Positions 1-12,718 of a DNA stretch of 64,000 nucleotides are shown one piece after another. The stretch is from assembly GCF_021513195.1 (NCBI RefSeq), contig NZ_CP090974.1, positions 3,980,001-4,044,000 of the forward strand, read 5' to 3'. The translations under genes and the position numbers were made by a program. This DNA is from Shewanella sp. OMA3-2 (GTDB lineage: Bacteria; Pseudomonadota; Gammaproteobacteria; Enterobacterales; Shewanellaceae). Below the pieces are notes generated by a model that saw only the letters and a list, made by a program, of their open reading frames with translations, did no database searches and was not told the origin of the DNA. Within the stretch, counting starts at the first letter, position 1; every line of letters starts with the position of its first letter.

Positions 1-479
1 TTGGCAACCAACTTGACTTCACGACCACGAAAACCGGTTTCGAGTAAATCATCAAGTTCATTAATTGCTTGTTTTGCTAACGCAACAGCATCAAGACAAC
101 GCTTAAGGTAAGCATTGAATGACTCTTGTACTGGTTTAGGGAGAACTAATTGACGCCCGATAACACGGCCAGAAATGTCTTTTGCTGTGTTGGCGATTTT
201 GTCTTGTTGAGTTAATAACTCAAGTAAATCAGTACGCTCAACAGGCATGAACAAGCCGCCAGGCAGGGTTAAGCGAATTTCTCGTTTTAACGAATCAGCT
301 TCTTTTTCAAGCAAGCTAATTTGTTTACGAATTTTAACCGCTTCATCCCAATCTCCAACCATTGTGGCGTCAAAGAAAGGAACAAGAAGGGCTGCACATT
401 CATGAACTTTATCGATATGCTGTTCTAAAGGCTTTAAAGGTGATTTTGCAAATACACCTAAAATAGAGTTTACTGGCAT
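1..479 (-). CDS. DUF47/PhoU-like phosphate transport regulator (TIGR00153 family), C-terminus cut by window edge
   Basis: Reading the minus strand from an ATG at 479 gives an open frame of 159 codons that runs off the left edge. It starts MPVNSILGVFAKSPLKPLEQ and continues with long amphipathic helices (residues about 15-75 and 95-150). This is the pattern of the DUF47/TIGR00153 PhoU-like helical family, whose members usually number about 225 residues and are encoded beside a Pit-type inorganic phosphate transporter. That partner would lie to the left, outside the window. The likely role is modulation of phosphate (or divalent metal-phosphate) uptake at the inner membrane; this is inferred from family, not shown here. 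It is divergent from the CYTH gene at 717. Confidence 0.8.
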   Translation of the reverse strand, partial: MPVNSILGVFAKSPLKPLEQHIDKVHECAALLVPFFDATMVGDWDEAVKIRKQISLLEKEADSLKREIRLTLPGGLFMPVERTDLLELLTQQDKIANTAKDISGRVIGRQLVLPKPVQESFNAYLKRCLDAVALAKQAINELDDLLETGFRGREVKLVA

Positions 480-716
480 TGCCGTTTACCTATTTAATTA
501 ATTCCAACTTGTAAAAGCGGGCGCATACTAACTCAAGCGTCCGCATAAAGAAACAGTGTAGTTTCAATTCCGCACTACTGTGATTTACACTTACAATCCA
601 GAGTATAATTTATCTGAGCGGTGCAATCCTAAGGGATTTTTATTACAGAAATGTGACATTGTGAACTAAATATGACGCATTAATGAACATTTGATTACAA
701 GGTAAGTAATAAGTCA

Positions 717-1836
717 ATGAATGCTGAAATTGAGCTGAAACTGCTCGTCTCTACCCAAGACCATGATTCATTCATAAAAACCCTTACTAAACTGTCCAAT
801 GTATCTTACTGTAAAAGTGACTTTTTATTTAATCATTATTTCGATACAAACACATTACAATTAGCCCAATGGGATATGGGCTTGCGCATCAGAGGTTCAA
901 AAAGCTATCAAGAGCAAACCCTTAAAACTGCTGGTAGTGTCATAAATGGTCTTCATAGCCGCCCTGAATATAATGTTCTAACCGCTGAAAAAACACCCAA
1001 CCTTCTTTTTATTTCCCGAGCATATTTGGCCAAAAGGTACTGTAGTCGCCGAGCTAAATTCTGCACTACTGGCTATTTTTGACACAAATTTTACACGGCA
1101 AACTTGGATAATAAACCTCAACCAAAGCAAAATTGAGGTTGCACTAGATAGCGGAGAGGTGATTACACCAGGAAAGCGTAGTGTAATAAGCGAGCTAGAG
1201 TTTGAGCTAATAGAAGGAGAAAGTGCAGATTTAATCTTATTAGGCTTAATGGTGGCTGAATATATTCCACTCAGATTAGGTCAGCAAAGTAAGGCATTAA
1301 CTGGCTATTTATTATCAGGTCGAGTTCCTTATCAATTCAATACTACCTGGCCTACTGAGTTAGATAACCTGATAAATTTAGCCCATATTTGTCCAGAAAC
1401 ACTAAAGCCAGTACTCAAACCATTACTCCAAGCAGGACTCAAGCATTGGCTACAGCTAGAAAGCTATTTGGAATACATGACTAACCTGAGCGATAGCAAA
1501 AGCCATCCACAAGGTGATCAACACAATAAGCAATTGACCGACACCTCGACAAGGGCAGATCTCAACCCTAGTACCTTTGAGCAACTGTTACACTGCATAA
1601 TGGTCATCAACCAATCTATGCTGCAGCACAAAGTGATCAGCGAATCATTAAACCAAGATATTCTGTCACTTATAGAATTAATCAATAGCCTAAGCATCGA
1701 TTTAAAAACACGACAAAACGGCACGTTAGAATTAGCAGAACAAACGTACCCACCTTTAGCCTGTATAGAAAACCTTTGGCAACATAAAGGCTATGGCAAG
1801 CTGCAACTCGCCTTAATGCAGTACCTAATAGGCTGA
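717..1836 (+). pseudogene. CYTH-domain (YgiF-like) inorganic triphosphatase, frameshifted in this sequence
   Basis: The N-terminal part (717-1082) opens with the CYTH signature EIELK (ExExK, residues 4-8), which supplies the acidic and basic residues of the triphosphate-binding tunnel. The remaining CYTH segment (ELEFELIEGE, then a helical CHAD-like tail) is open in another frame and ends at 1836. Reading back from 1159 in that frame gives HIWPKGTVVAELNSALL, so the join falls near 1000-1015. Removing one T from the T5 run at 1006-1010 gives a continuous protein of roughly 370 residues. The family hydrolyses tripolyphosphate in the cytosol. One indel in a homopolymer suggests a sequence error rather than decay. 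The gene is close to a PhoU-like gene, which fits phosphate metabolism. Confidence 0.75.
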
Positions 1837-1886
1837 AGCGCAACAGGCTAAAACCAAGGCTAAATTAAAGCTCAAATGTCTTTAAT

Positions 1887-3104
1887 CTAACCCAGTAAGG
1901 TTTCTAAGCATTGTTGTTCAATGCCATAAAAAGCTTTAATGTCGGCTATTTGTTGCAATATCGCGCTGTTGTCGCGAGGTTGGGTGCGTTTTTGAGCCAA
2001 AATCATTTTATTCTTGCTAGTGTGTTCAAGTGAAATAAATTCAAACACTTGGGTATCATAGCCGTGGGCTTCAAGCAGTAATGCGCGCAGGCCATCGGTG
2101 ACCATTTCAGCTTCCTGGCCTAAATGAATACCGTGTTGTAATAAAGGTGCTAGCAGAGTCGGGCTTTTCATTTGTGGACGAATTTGTTTATGACAACACG
2201 GCGAGCACATGATAATTTCGGCGCCTGTCTGAATCCCCATATGCAAAGCGTAGTCAGTGGCAATATCACACGCATGTAAAGCAATCATGATATTAATGCC
2301 CTGTGCTTTAAAATGTTGTACATCACCCTGTTCAAACTTAATCCCAGTTAACGCTAACTTGCTTGCGGTTTGATTACATAAATCAACCAACCCTTGTCGA
2401 AGCTCTACGCCAGTAACCTGAGTGCTTACTTGCAGCTTATCGATGAAATAGTCATGCACCGCAAAGGTTAAATACGCCTTACCTGAGCCAAAATCGGCAA
2501 TATGCACTTCACTGCTGTTGGCAAGGCCAGTGTTATCTATTGCCCGCGACAGTACTTCAATAAACTTATTAATTTGCTTCCACTTACGCGACATAGCGGG
2601 AATAATTTCGCCGCTGGCATCAGTAATACCTAACTCGCGTAGATAAGGACGGTCTTGTTCAACAAAACGTTTTTTGGCACGGTTGTGCGGCGCAGCTTCG
2701 TTGTTATTTTCGCTATCTATGCCACTGGCTTCAACGGCTTTAGGGGCATTTTTATTACGGTATTTATTGATCAATACCTTGCCCTTCTTACTGATACTCA
2801 GTTGGACCTCCCACTCTTGGGTGATCAAGTGCGCATTTTGAAACTCGCTTTCAAGCCACTGCTGCCACAAGGCCTCAACCTCAGCCAGCTCAACATTTTT
2901 AGTGATGTGATTAGTGCGGTATTCATATAAACAAGATATCAACCGTTGGCCTTTTAGCTCAACTGGACGCATAGCAATACGCTTAAGCTCTTTATTGTCA
3001 CCACAGTATTTTGAAAACACTAAACGTTGCAGCGTATTATCAGCTACAGCATGGGTACATTGTTGTACAAAGCCATTAAGTTCGAGGGTATTAACGTTCG
3101 ACAT
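1887..3104 (-). CDS. SAM-dependent methyltransferase, METTL25-like (Methyltransf_32 type)
   Basis: A 405-residue cytosolic protein. The C-terminal half has a class I methyltransferase fold: motif I is IADFGSGKAYLTFAVHDYF, followed by VTGVELR (acidic residue for SAM ribose), FEQGDVQHF and IMIALHACDIATDY. The short motif CSPCCHKQ is typical of the METTL25/RRNAD1-like group. The N-terminal half (about 150 residues) has no recognisable domain. I chose the ATG at 3104 rather than one at 3146, because it follows an ACGAG ribosome-binding site and the extra upstream residues look non-coding. The substrate is unknown; RNA or protein methylation are both possible. It stands alone between the CYTH gene and the metal-efflux operon. 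Confidence 0.8.
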   Translation of the reverse strand: MSNVNTLELNGFVQQCTHAVADNTLQRLVFSKYCGDNKELKRIAMRPVELKGQRLISCLYEYRTNHITKNVELAEVEALWQQWLESEFQNAHLITQEWEVQLSISKKGKVLINKYRNKNAPKAVEASGIDSENNNEAAPHNRAKKRFVEQDRPYLRELGITDASGEIIPAMSRKWKQINKFIEVLSRAIDNTGLANSSEVHIADFGSGKAYLTFAVHDYFIDKLQVSTQVTGVELRQGLVDLCNQTASKLALTGIKFEQGDVQHFKAQGINIMIALHACDIATDYALHMGIQTGAEIIMCSPCCHKQIRPQMKSPTLLAPLLQHGIHLGQEAEMVTDGLRALLLEAHGYDTQVFEFISLEHTSKNKMILAQKRTQPRDNSAILQQIADIKAFYGIEQQCLETLLG

Positions 3105-3330
3105 TGAAATCTCGTTTACAGTAAATAATTTAAAGCTGCGCGGCACGCAAAGGGTGATAAATCATCACTCACAGCCTATTCAGATACCCTATTCTACACC
3201 ATCTTGCGCAGACAACTCTTGTCTGGATAATATTTGCCTGTGGCCATCAAGTTATCTGTAATCAACCATGCTGCTTGATTTTAATCTTACCGGTATTTTA
3301 AAGGCGTCGTCTTTCCTATGTATCAGCATA

Positions 3331-3370
3331 AAAAGGCACTTTGCACACAGTTAAAATGCCTTTTAAATTA
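3331..3370. terminator. Bidirectional hairpin terminator
   Basis: AAAAGGCA at 3331-3338 pairs with TGCCTTTT at 3357-3364, giving U-rich ends on both strands. It lies just downstream of the czcA stop on the minus strand. The rest of 3105-3435 holds no gene I can support. Confidence 0.45.
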
Positions 3371-3435
3371 AGCTATACATAGCATCGTTATCCCATCACT
3401 TTTTAGTCAGAAATAACGACCAGCGATTAAGTTGT

Positions 3436-6560
<3,125 letters not shown>

Positions 6561-6571
6561 AATGTTTCTCC

Positions 6572-7573
6572 TTAATGATGGTGCGCCGCGGCAGATTTTT
6601 CGATATCAGCTTTGATCAAATAGCTGTTTTCAAACACGTATTGCTCACCCACTTCAAGGCCTGATAGCACTTGAGTGTGGTTATCGTCACTGTGCCCTAA
6701 AATGACGGGCCTTAGCTCGTAACGGTCGCCTTCTTTAACAAAAACAACGTCTTGATTCTCCATATTGTGTAGCGCGTGATTCGCCACCACCAAAGGGACA
6801 TCAAGGTGGGCAATTTCAATGTTGGCAGCCAGCATATCGTTAGGGGAAAATGTACCTGTGGCATTGTTGATTGGTACACGGGCAATGATCGCGGTATCGC
6901 TATTCATTGGCGGCAGTATATGTGTAATCGAGCCTTGATATGAGTTGCCACCTCCCTGCAATATGACTGCTTGGCCGACTTTTACTTGCGAGCGGACTGA
7001 AGGAAATATTTGGATTTCCGCCCATAACGTTGCGGTATTAGTGATCAACAATAAGGGCGCATTGTGAGTGGTTTCACTCACATTGACATATCGACCTTGC
7101 ACCATACCGCTAATGGGTGCTAACAAGGTATAGGTTTGTAAGCTGTCATTCGATTCGACTTGCGCTAAACGCTGACCTTTTTCAACCTTATCGCCAATAT
7201 TGACATAAAGATTGGTCACTACACCAGGAAAACGCGCAGTGATATTGGCGATATTATCCGCCGCGAGTGTCAGTCTGCCATAGGCTTTAACGGTTTGAGT
7301 TATGGTGCCTGCTGCCGCTGGCGTTGTTTTTATACTGACTGTTTCAGCTATTTGTGCCGCAATAGTCACATGATTGATTTCATGCTCATCGTGATCATCA
7401 TCACCATGCTTATCCTCATCGTCGTGATCCTTATTTTCGTCGTGTGTATCACCCTCATCATGCTGCGCATGTTTTTTTTGTTCTGACTGTGGCTCATGAC
7501 CGTGATCGTTAGATGACCAAGCTTGACTTGAAAAGGCGAAAAAAAGCCATAGGGGAAAAAGTAACTGTTTCAT
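6572..7573 (-). CDS. czcB: CzcB-type periplasmic adaptor (membrane fusion) subunit of metal efflux pump
   Basis: A 333-residue secreted adaptor with a signal peptide at residues 1-19 (hydrophobic core LLFPLWLFFAFSSQAWS). Residues about 23-66 are extremely rich in His, Asp and Glu (repeats such as DHDDEDKHGDDDHDEH), a probable metal-collecting segment. The biotinyl-lipoyl-like and beta-barrel domains follow (AYGRLTLAADNIANI, GDKVEKGQRLAQVES, APISGMVQGRYVNVSE), and the protein ends in a His tail (AAAHHH). The adaptor links the inner-membrane RND pump to the outer-membrane channel. The gene lies between czcC and czcA with 11- and 45-bp gaps, so the three are surely cotranscribed. The His-rich N-terminus supports Zn/Cd/Co rather than copper, which CusB-like proteins bind through Met. 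Confidence 0.88.
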   Translation of the reverse strand: MKQLLFPLWLFFAFSSQAWSSNDHGHEPQSEQKKHAQHDEGDTHDENKDHDDEDKHGDDDHDEHEINHVTIAAQIAETVSIKTTPAAAGTITQTVKAYGRLTLAADNIANITARFPGVVTNLYVNIGDKVEKGQRLAQVESNDSLQTYTLLAPISGMVQGRYVNVSETTHNAPLLLITNTATLWAEIQIFPSVRSQVKVGQAVILQGGGNSYQGSITHILPPMNSDTAIIARVPINNATGTFSPNDMLAANIEIAHLDVPLVVANHALHNMENQDVVFVKEGDRYELRPVILGHSDDNHTQVLSGLEVGEQYVFENSYLIKADIEKSAAAHHH

Positions 7574-7618
7574 ATTAATGATATTTCCATTTGTATTACA
7601 TTAATGGCAAAGCACGGA

Positions 7619-8899
7619 TTAATCTTGCTCTAATGCTTGGGCAGTAAGTTGTTCAATCAAGGCTTGGTTTAACAGCACTGAAGTTGCGGCTTCTATCAAG
7701 GCTAAACGGGCATTAAGCAGTTCTTGTTGGGCAGACACCCAATCGGCATAACGATAAGCCCCTTTTTGATAGGCTTTTTGGGTATGAGTAAGCGATTCAG
7801 ACAAAATGGGGATTATCTCTTCTCTTAGGTGTGTAACGGCCTCAAATTGCTGCTGACGACTTGAATAGGCTTTAAATAACCGCACACGTAAAGCCAATAA
7901 AGCCGCGTCTTTTTGTGCGCTGACCTGATTTATCGCCGAATTTGCCGCTTGTACATTGCCACTATTACGCTGCCCAGCAAATAACGGCATCGAAAACCCT
8001 AATGTCAGCGCGTTATCGCCAGAAACCTCAAAGTGTTTAACGCCTATCTGCCAACGAATATCGCTACTAGACTGACTGCGAGCCAATTGCCATTCAGCTT
8101 CACGAACGCGCTGCTCATTGGCATACACTTCAATCGCTGGGGTTGTTTCTATGCGCTGATAAAGTGCTTCAAAAGACTCAACCGATTTAAACGCAAACAG
8201 ATCGCCACTTAATGACAAGAAATCAGGCTGATATGAGCCCCAATAGCTCGCCAATATCACTTTACTACTGTTATAACGCGATGCTAATTCCGCCGCATTT
8301 AAGCGCGCATTCGCCAGTGCGGCTTTGGCTCGTAGTCCATCCGCTTGAGACGCTGAACCTTGACGAACCCGCTGATTAACCTGTTGGTATGTTGCCTGCG
8401 CTAACGCAATAGCACTTTCGGCAAGCTGCTGTTTTTCTTGTAAAGAAAGTGTAGTGATAAAGGTTTGCGTGACTTCGCCTAATAAATCTAAGCCAGCGGC
8501 TTTTTTCTGCGCTTCAACGTGGGCAAAACTAGTATCAACAACCGTAGTACGCGCTAACCGTTTATCACCTAACTCAATAAATGATGATAAGGCTAATGTC
8601 AGCTCAACGGCATCAACACCTGAATACTCCCCCGTACCTAATACGTTTTCAGCCTCAAAGCCGATATCGTAAGATGGAGATTGATCAACACTTAAACGTT
8701 GTCCGGCTAATGCTTGGTTGCGCCATTGAAAAACCTGTAATTGCGGATGACGACTTAATGTTAACTGAGCAGCCTTTTCTAAAGTTAATGGCTCAGATAC
8801 TTTCGCATTCACGCCCCCAATAGAAGCAAACGACAGCAATAATAATGCGCTACATAAATAGCATTTATATCGTCGTAATCGATGAATATTGTTTAACAT
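7619..8899 (-). CDS. czcC: CzcC/TolC-family outer-membrane channel of metal efflux pump
   Basis: A 426-residue outer-membrane efflux protein. A signal peptide of about 32 residues (hydrophobic LCSALLLLSFASIGGVNA) precedes two OEP repeats of long coiled helices (LGEVTQTFITTLSLQEKQQLAES; AVTHLREEIIPILSESLTHTQ, then YQKGAYRYADWVSAQQELLNARL). These helices form the periplasmic tunnel of the trimer. It is the first gene of the czcCBA operon. It sits about 230 nt downstream of the predicted MerR-type promoter at 9140-9170, which leaves a long untranslated leader (8900-9133) where I see no convincing gene. Confidence 0.88.
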   Translation of the reverse strand: MLNNIHRLRRYKCYLCSALLLLSFASIGGVNAKVSEPLTLEKAAQLTLSRHPQLQVFQWRNQALAGQRLSVDQSPSYDIGFEAENVLGTGEYSGVDAVELTLALSSFIELGDKRLARTTVVDTSFAHVEAQKKAAGLDLLGEVTQTFITTLSLQEKQQLAESAIALAQATYQQVNQRVRQGSASQADGLRAKAALANARLNAAELASRYNSSKVILASYWGSYQPDFLSLSGDLFAFKSVESFEALYQRIETTPAIEVYANEQRVREAEWQLARSQSSSDIRWQIGVKHFEVSGDNALTLGFSMPLFAGQRNSGNVQAANSAINQVSAQKDAALLALRVRLFKAYSSRQQQFEAVTHLREEIIPILSESLTHTQKAYQKGAYRYADWVSAQQELLNARLALIEAATSVLLNQALIEQLTAQALEQD

Positions 8900-9126
8900 G
8901 TGTTGATAACCTTAACGTTTAATACTCGTGTTACTGACTCGATGGGTTTGTTGGCGGCAGCTTTTAGCCAAGTACTTGTCATCAGACTACAATCACAATT
9001 TAATGCCGTTCGCTACGCACATAAAAACTGAGCTTATTGACTGGCGACGAACAGTACAGTTAACCAGCAGCTCATTCATTTTCAGCATAAAAGCGCTTAA
9101 AATGGGATGAGTAATGAGTTATTCAA

Positions 9127-9132
9127 TATAAT
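9127..9132 (+). promoter_or_regulatory. Possible -10 box for the MerR-family regulator gene
   Basis: A perfect TATAAT lies 45 nt upstream of the regulator ATG. I see no good -35 at 16-18 bp, so this is tentative. It would place the regulator promoter inside the region downstream of the divergent efflux promoter. Confidence 0.3.
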
Positions 9133-9139
9133 TTATGCT

Positions 9140-9170
9140 AGTTTAATCCTTCCAGTAACTAGAAGGTCAA
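9140..9170 (-). promoter_or_regulatory. MerR-type promoter and operator of czcCBA (19-bp spacer)
   Basis: On the minus strand, TTGACC (-35, 9165-9170) is separated by exactly 19 bp (9146-9164) from TAAACT (-10, 9140-9145). The spacer holds the near-perfect dyad CCTTCTAGTTACTGGAAGG (9148-9166, 8 of 9 pairs matching). Over-long spacers with a CCTTCC..GGAAGG-type dyad are the hallmark of promoters activated by DNA-untwisting MerR-family metal regulators. The direction is towards czcC. The dyad also overlaps the AGAAGG ribosome-binding site of the divergent regulator gene. Confidence 0.85.
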
Positions 9171-9176
9171 TCCTCA

Positions 9177-9566
9177 ATGAAGATCACTGCCGCAGCCAAA
9201 CTGTCTGGCATTAACAGTAAAACGATTCGTTATTACGAGGAGGTAGGCTTATTGCCGCCGACAAGCCGCAATGCTAATGGTTACCGGGAATATGCCGAGG
9301 CTGATATTGAAAGATTGATTTTTATTCGGCGCTGCCGCGAGTTACACATTCCAATCAAAGAACTGATGGTCCTCGTCAATGTACAAATCGATCAGCAGTC
9401 ACCTTGTCTAGAAGTAGACGACATAATCCTCACGCAACTTGAAAAAGTACGCGAAAGAATTACCGAACTGCTGCAATTGGAAAAAACGCTCAACGAGCTG
9501 GCTCATTCTTGCCAGTTTGATACCGTGTCGCAATGCCAAATTTTACAAAAATTAAAACAAAAGTGA
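9177..9566 (+). CDS. MerR-family metal-responsive regulator of the czcCBA operon
   Basis: A 129-residue regulator with an N-terminal winged helix (MKITAAAKLSGINSKTIRYYEEVGLLPP, RNANGYREYAEADIERL), a dimerisation helix (residues about 79-108) and a C-terminal metal loop. The loop is C112-x7-C120 (CQFDTVSQC), the spacing found in CueR. The residue aligning with Ser77 of CueR is Cys77 (QSPCLEV). Ser there is typical of monovalent (Cu/Ag/Au) sensors, while Cys is typical of divalent sensors such as ZntR and MerR. Together with the CzcA-like pump this points to Zn/Cd/Pb-type sensing, which is an inference. The gene is divergent from the operon, with its start 7 bp from the -35 of the target promoter. 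Ribosome-binding site AGAAGG is at 9161-9166. Confidence 0.85.
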   Translation: MKITAAAKLSGINSKTIRYYEEVGLLPPTSRNANGYREYAEADIERLIFIRRCRELHIPIKELMVLVNVQIDQQSPCLEVDDIILTQLEKVRERITELLQLEKTLNELAHSCQFDTVSQCQILQKLKQK

Positions 9567-9616
9567 TAAGTTTATAACGCTGAAGCTTGATTTACTCTAC
9601 ATAGCTACTGCATATT

Positions 9617-10852
9617 TTATCGCTTAGGCAGTGTTGATTCGCTATCTGCAACATGTTGTTTAGGAGGTAATTTTAGTCCGAGCTTATTAGCTAATGGTTT
9701 AATAGCAGCCCCCTGCACAATGACCGAAATCAGTACAATGAAGAACACCATGTGGATCATTTCACGTGAACCTTCAACTCCAGCTGCGGCGGGGATCAAT
9801 GCAAATACAATGGGCGTAGCACCTTTGAGACCGATCATTGATACAAATAAACGTTTACGCCAATTGGCTTGTTTAAACGGCAGGTAACATAGCTGCACAG
9901 CCAATGGTCGCGCGACGAGAATAAGTAATATTGCCGGTAGTAGCGATACCACGAACACGGGCATTAACTGCTGTGGAAATATCTGTAAGCCTAAAATAAT
10001 GAACATTAACGATTGCGCTAACCAAGATATGCCATTGAAAAAATGCTTACTGACTTCAGCACCTTTCTTTAAATAGTTTCCCACTATAACACCGGTAATA
10101 TACACAGCAATCAGTTCGTTACCGCCTAAGATCCCCGTACTGGATACCGTGATAGCAAAGGTTGCCAAAATAAATACCGGAATAAGCCCAAATTCGGGCA
10201 ACTTAATGCGATTAAGTGCCCAAACCGCCATTTTACCCATAACTAGCCCAATTACGGCGCCAACACCAATCTGCTGAGCAAGATCCGATAGCACTGAAAC
10301 GGCTGTCGGCGTGCCATTGGCACTATTGATAATAAAGTCGGTTAACATCACCACCATTAACAAGGCTACAGGGTCATTGGTCGCGGATTCAAACTCTAAA
10401 ATAGTCCCCGTACCATGTTTTAATTGCAGTTTTTTTGACTCTAAAATAGTGAATACCGCCGCAGCGTCAGTAGATGACACTACCGCGGCAAATAACATGC
10501 AAGTGATAAGATTAAAGTCGAGTATCGCATTCAATATAAAGCCAAAAATAATGGTGGTAAAAATCACCCCAGCGGTAGATAACACCCCACCTTCTTTCCA
10601 GGCGAAATGAATGCTTTTTATCGGTGTATTCAGTCCACCAACAAAAACGATGGTATTTAAGGCTATGGTGCCAATAAGCGAGGTAAGTTGTAGATCATCA
10701 TAAACAAAACCAAACTCACCGTTACCAAATACCAAGCCAACGCCCATAAAAATCAATAATGACGGTAAACCTAATGTTTTAGATGGGTGATGCAGTAAAA
10801 TCCCAATGGCCACAAGGATGGAGAACCCTAAAATAATAAAATCAACTGGCAT
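9617..10852 (-). CDS. CPA1-family cation:proton antiporter (NhaP-like)
   Basis: A 411-residue polytopic inner-membrane protein with about 12-13 predicted membrane segments. It carries the CPA1 ion-site motif: SSTDAAAVF (residues about 126-134), then FESATNDPVALLMV (about 154-167) with the ND pair that binds the cation. The closing segment SMIGLKGATPIVFALIPAAAG is also typical. It resembles the membrane core of the K+/H+ antiporter CvrA/NhaP2 but lacks the C-terminal TrkA_C/CorC regulatory domains, ending about 20 residues after the last helix. It likely exchanges Na+ or K+ for H+. It is convergent with the MerR regulator and has no evident operon partner. Confidence 0.82.
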   Translation of the reverse strand: MPVDFIILGFSILVAIGILLHHPSKTLGLPSLLIFMGVGLVFGNGEFGFVYDDLQLTSLIGTIALNTIVFVGGLNTPIKSIHFAWKEGGVLSTAGVIFTTIIFGFILNAILDFNLITCMLFAAVVSSTDAAAVFTILESKKLQLKHGTGTILEFESATNDPVALLMVVMLTDFIINSANGTPTAVSVLSDLAQQIGVGAVIGLVMGKMAVWALNRIKLPEFGLIPVFILATFAITVSSTGILGGNELIAVYITGVIVGNYLKKGAEVSKHFFNGISWLAQSLMFIILGLQIFPQQLMPVFVVSLLPAILLILVARPLAVQLCYLPFKQANWRKRLFVSMIGLKGATPIVFALIPAAAGVEGSREMIHMVFFIVLISVIVQGAAIKPLANKLGLKLPPKQHVADSESTLPKR

Positions 10853-11155
10853 ATGGGTATTCCTTAGATAATCAATATTTTATCAAATCATTATTTTAGC
10901 ATTGTAATTGTCTAATCTTGCATTATGACTATTTGTTAATTGTAAAACTCGCTGTGTTTGCCAAGCTTGGAGTAGAGTGTCGCTATTATTCTCTGCTTTC
11001 AAGTAAAACCTAATCGAATTTTTAAATAACAAATCGTAAAATACTCAAACCTTTACAGCAACTCTGAAAATATGACACAAACTCAATCTGTTGGATTTAG
11101 CTTATTGAGCTCATCAATTAACCCGAATTGAGGTTAACTATCGATATGTTTCAGA

Positions 11156-11190
11156 CCAAAAAGAGGGACTGAAATTATTCAGTCCCTCTT
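11156..11190 (-). terminator. Rho-independent terminator of the catalase gene
   Basis: A 13-bp perfect stem (11161-11173 with 11178-11190) with a 4-nt loop, followed on the minus strand by a T5 tract (11156-11160). The surrounding intergenic stretch 10853-11245 holds no supported gene; it includes the antiporter promoter region on the minus strand. Confidence 0.75.
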
Positions 11191-11245
11191 AAGTTTAGTC
11201 TTTTTAGCTTATTATCATCGATACCATGACAATGAAAACGATTTT

Positions 11246-12708
11246 CTATAATCCTAATGCTTTTGCAATACGCTGACCGTAATCAGCATCTGCTTGACTA
11301 AAATGAGCCAGCATATTTTGCTGCACATCTATACTTGCTTGACTAAGTGAACCACTAATAGTGTCAATTAAGCGTTGCTTTTCTTCCGCTGAGAACATGC
11401 GATACAAATTACCCGCCTGGCTAAAGTCATCTTGATTGTAACGACTATAGCGTGCTGCTTCACCATCTAAACGCAGTGGTGGCTCGGCAAAATTAACCAT
11501 CTCTTGCAATGGTGCAGTCGAAGTATTTGGGCCATAGTTAGCACTAGCATCACCACCGGTTTGGCTATCATTAAATGGGCACTTGGTTCCCGCCATTGCC
11601 CCACCGCGTTGATGGTGATTAGCTTTAGCTGCATGCGGGCAGTTAACGGGCAACTGATTATAGTTTGCTCCAATGCGATAACGTTGAGCATCTGCATAAG
11701 CAAACAAACGCGCTTGCAACATTTTATCTGGCGATGCACCCACACCGGGACTAAGTTACTTGGCGATAGTGCCACTTGTTCCACTTCAGCAAAGTAGTTT
11801 TCTGGCATACGGTTCAGCTCAAGCTCACCGATTTCAATCAATGGATAATCTGAGTGCGGCCATACTTTGGTTAAATCAAACGGGTTGATAGCATAAGTAT
11901 TCGCTTCTACTTCTGGCATAATTTGCACGTTAACCGCCCACTTAGGGAAGTTTTTATCCGCCAACGTGACAACCATGTCACGTTGTGAAGAATCAGGATC
12001 GATACCTTTTAATTTATCTGCTTGCTCATTAGTTAAATTGACCACACCTTGTTGAGATTTAAAGTGGAACTTAACCCAAAATCGCTCGCCCTTGGCATTC
12101 CAAAGTGAAAATGTGTGTGAACCATAACCGTGCATTTGGCGATAATTAGCCGGAATACCCCGATCAGACATTAAGATGGTGACTTGATGCATAGCTTCTG
12201 GGTTTTGTGACCAGAAATCCCACATTGCTTGCGGATCTTTAAGATTAGTCTGCGGATTACGCTTTTGGGTGTGAATAAAATCTGGGAACTTAATCCCATC
12301 ACGTAAAAAGAATGTCGGGGTATTGTTGCCCACAATATCGTGATTACCACGAGCGGTATAGAAACGTAATCCAAAACCGCGTGGATCGCGCTCTGCATCT
12401 GCCGAGCCCATTTCGCCGCCTACGGTGGAGAAGCGTACAAACGTTTCAGTTTGCTTACCTACACCATTAAAATGATCCGCTATGGTGTAGTCACTTAAAT
12501 CTTTAGTTAGTGTGAAGGTGCCATAAACACCGGTACCTTTAGCATGTACGATACGCTCAGGAATACGCTCGCGATTAAAGTGCGCCAGCTTTTCAATCAA
12601 ATGCCAATCTTGCAGTAACAGAGGTCCTCTTTCACCTGCAGAAAGCGAGTTTTGATCATCAGCGATTGGCGCACCACTTTGACTGGTTAAATAATTTACA
12701 TTGCTCAT
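11246..12708 (-). pseudogene. katB: Monofunctional heme catalase, frameshifted in this sequence
   Basis: H2O2 dismutase of about 487 residues. The start at 12708 ([15 protein letters not shown]) has a strong AGGAG 8 nt upstream. Active-site motifs are visible: [12 protein letters not shown] (distal His), [24 protein letters not shown] (Asn) and, after the break, [12 protein letters not shown] with the proximal Tyr heme ligand. The frame changes at [16 protein letters not shown]. Adding one C at 11745-11746 restores [12 protein letters not shown], so a single-base deletion splits an otherwise complete gene into frames 11467-12732 and 11246-11743. A sequence error is likely. The katB symbol is by analogy with Shewanella small-subunit catalases. 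A 16-codon ORF precedes it and a dyad at 12790-12808 may be its operator. Confidence 0.88.
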
Positions 12709-12718
12709 TCTTATTCTC

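Noticed and set aside
8928..9110. 60-codon plus-strand frame in the czc leader region
   Set aside because: No start site and no recognisable sequence; lies in the untranslated leader of czcC.
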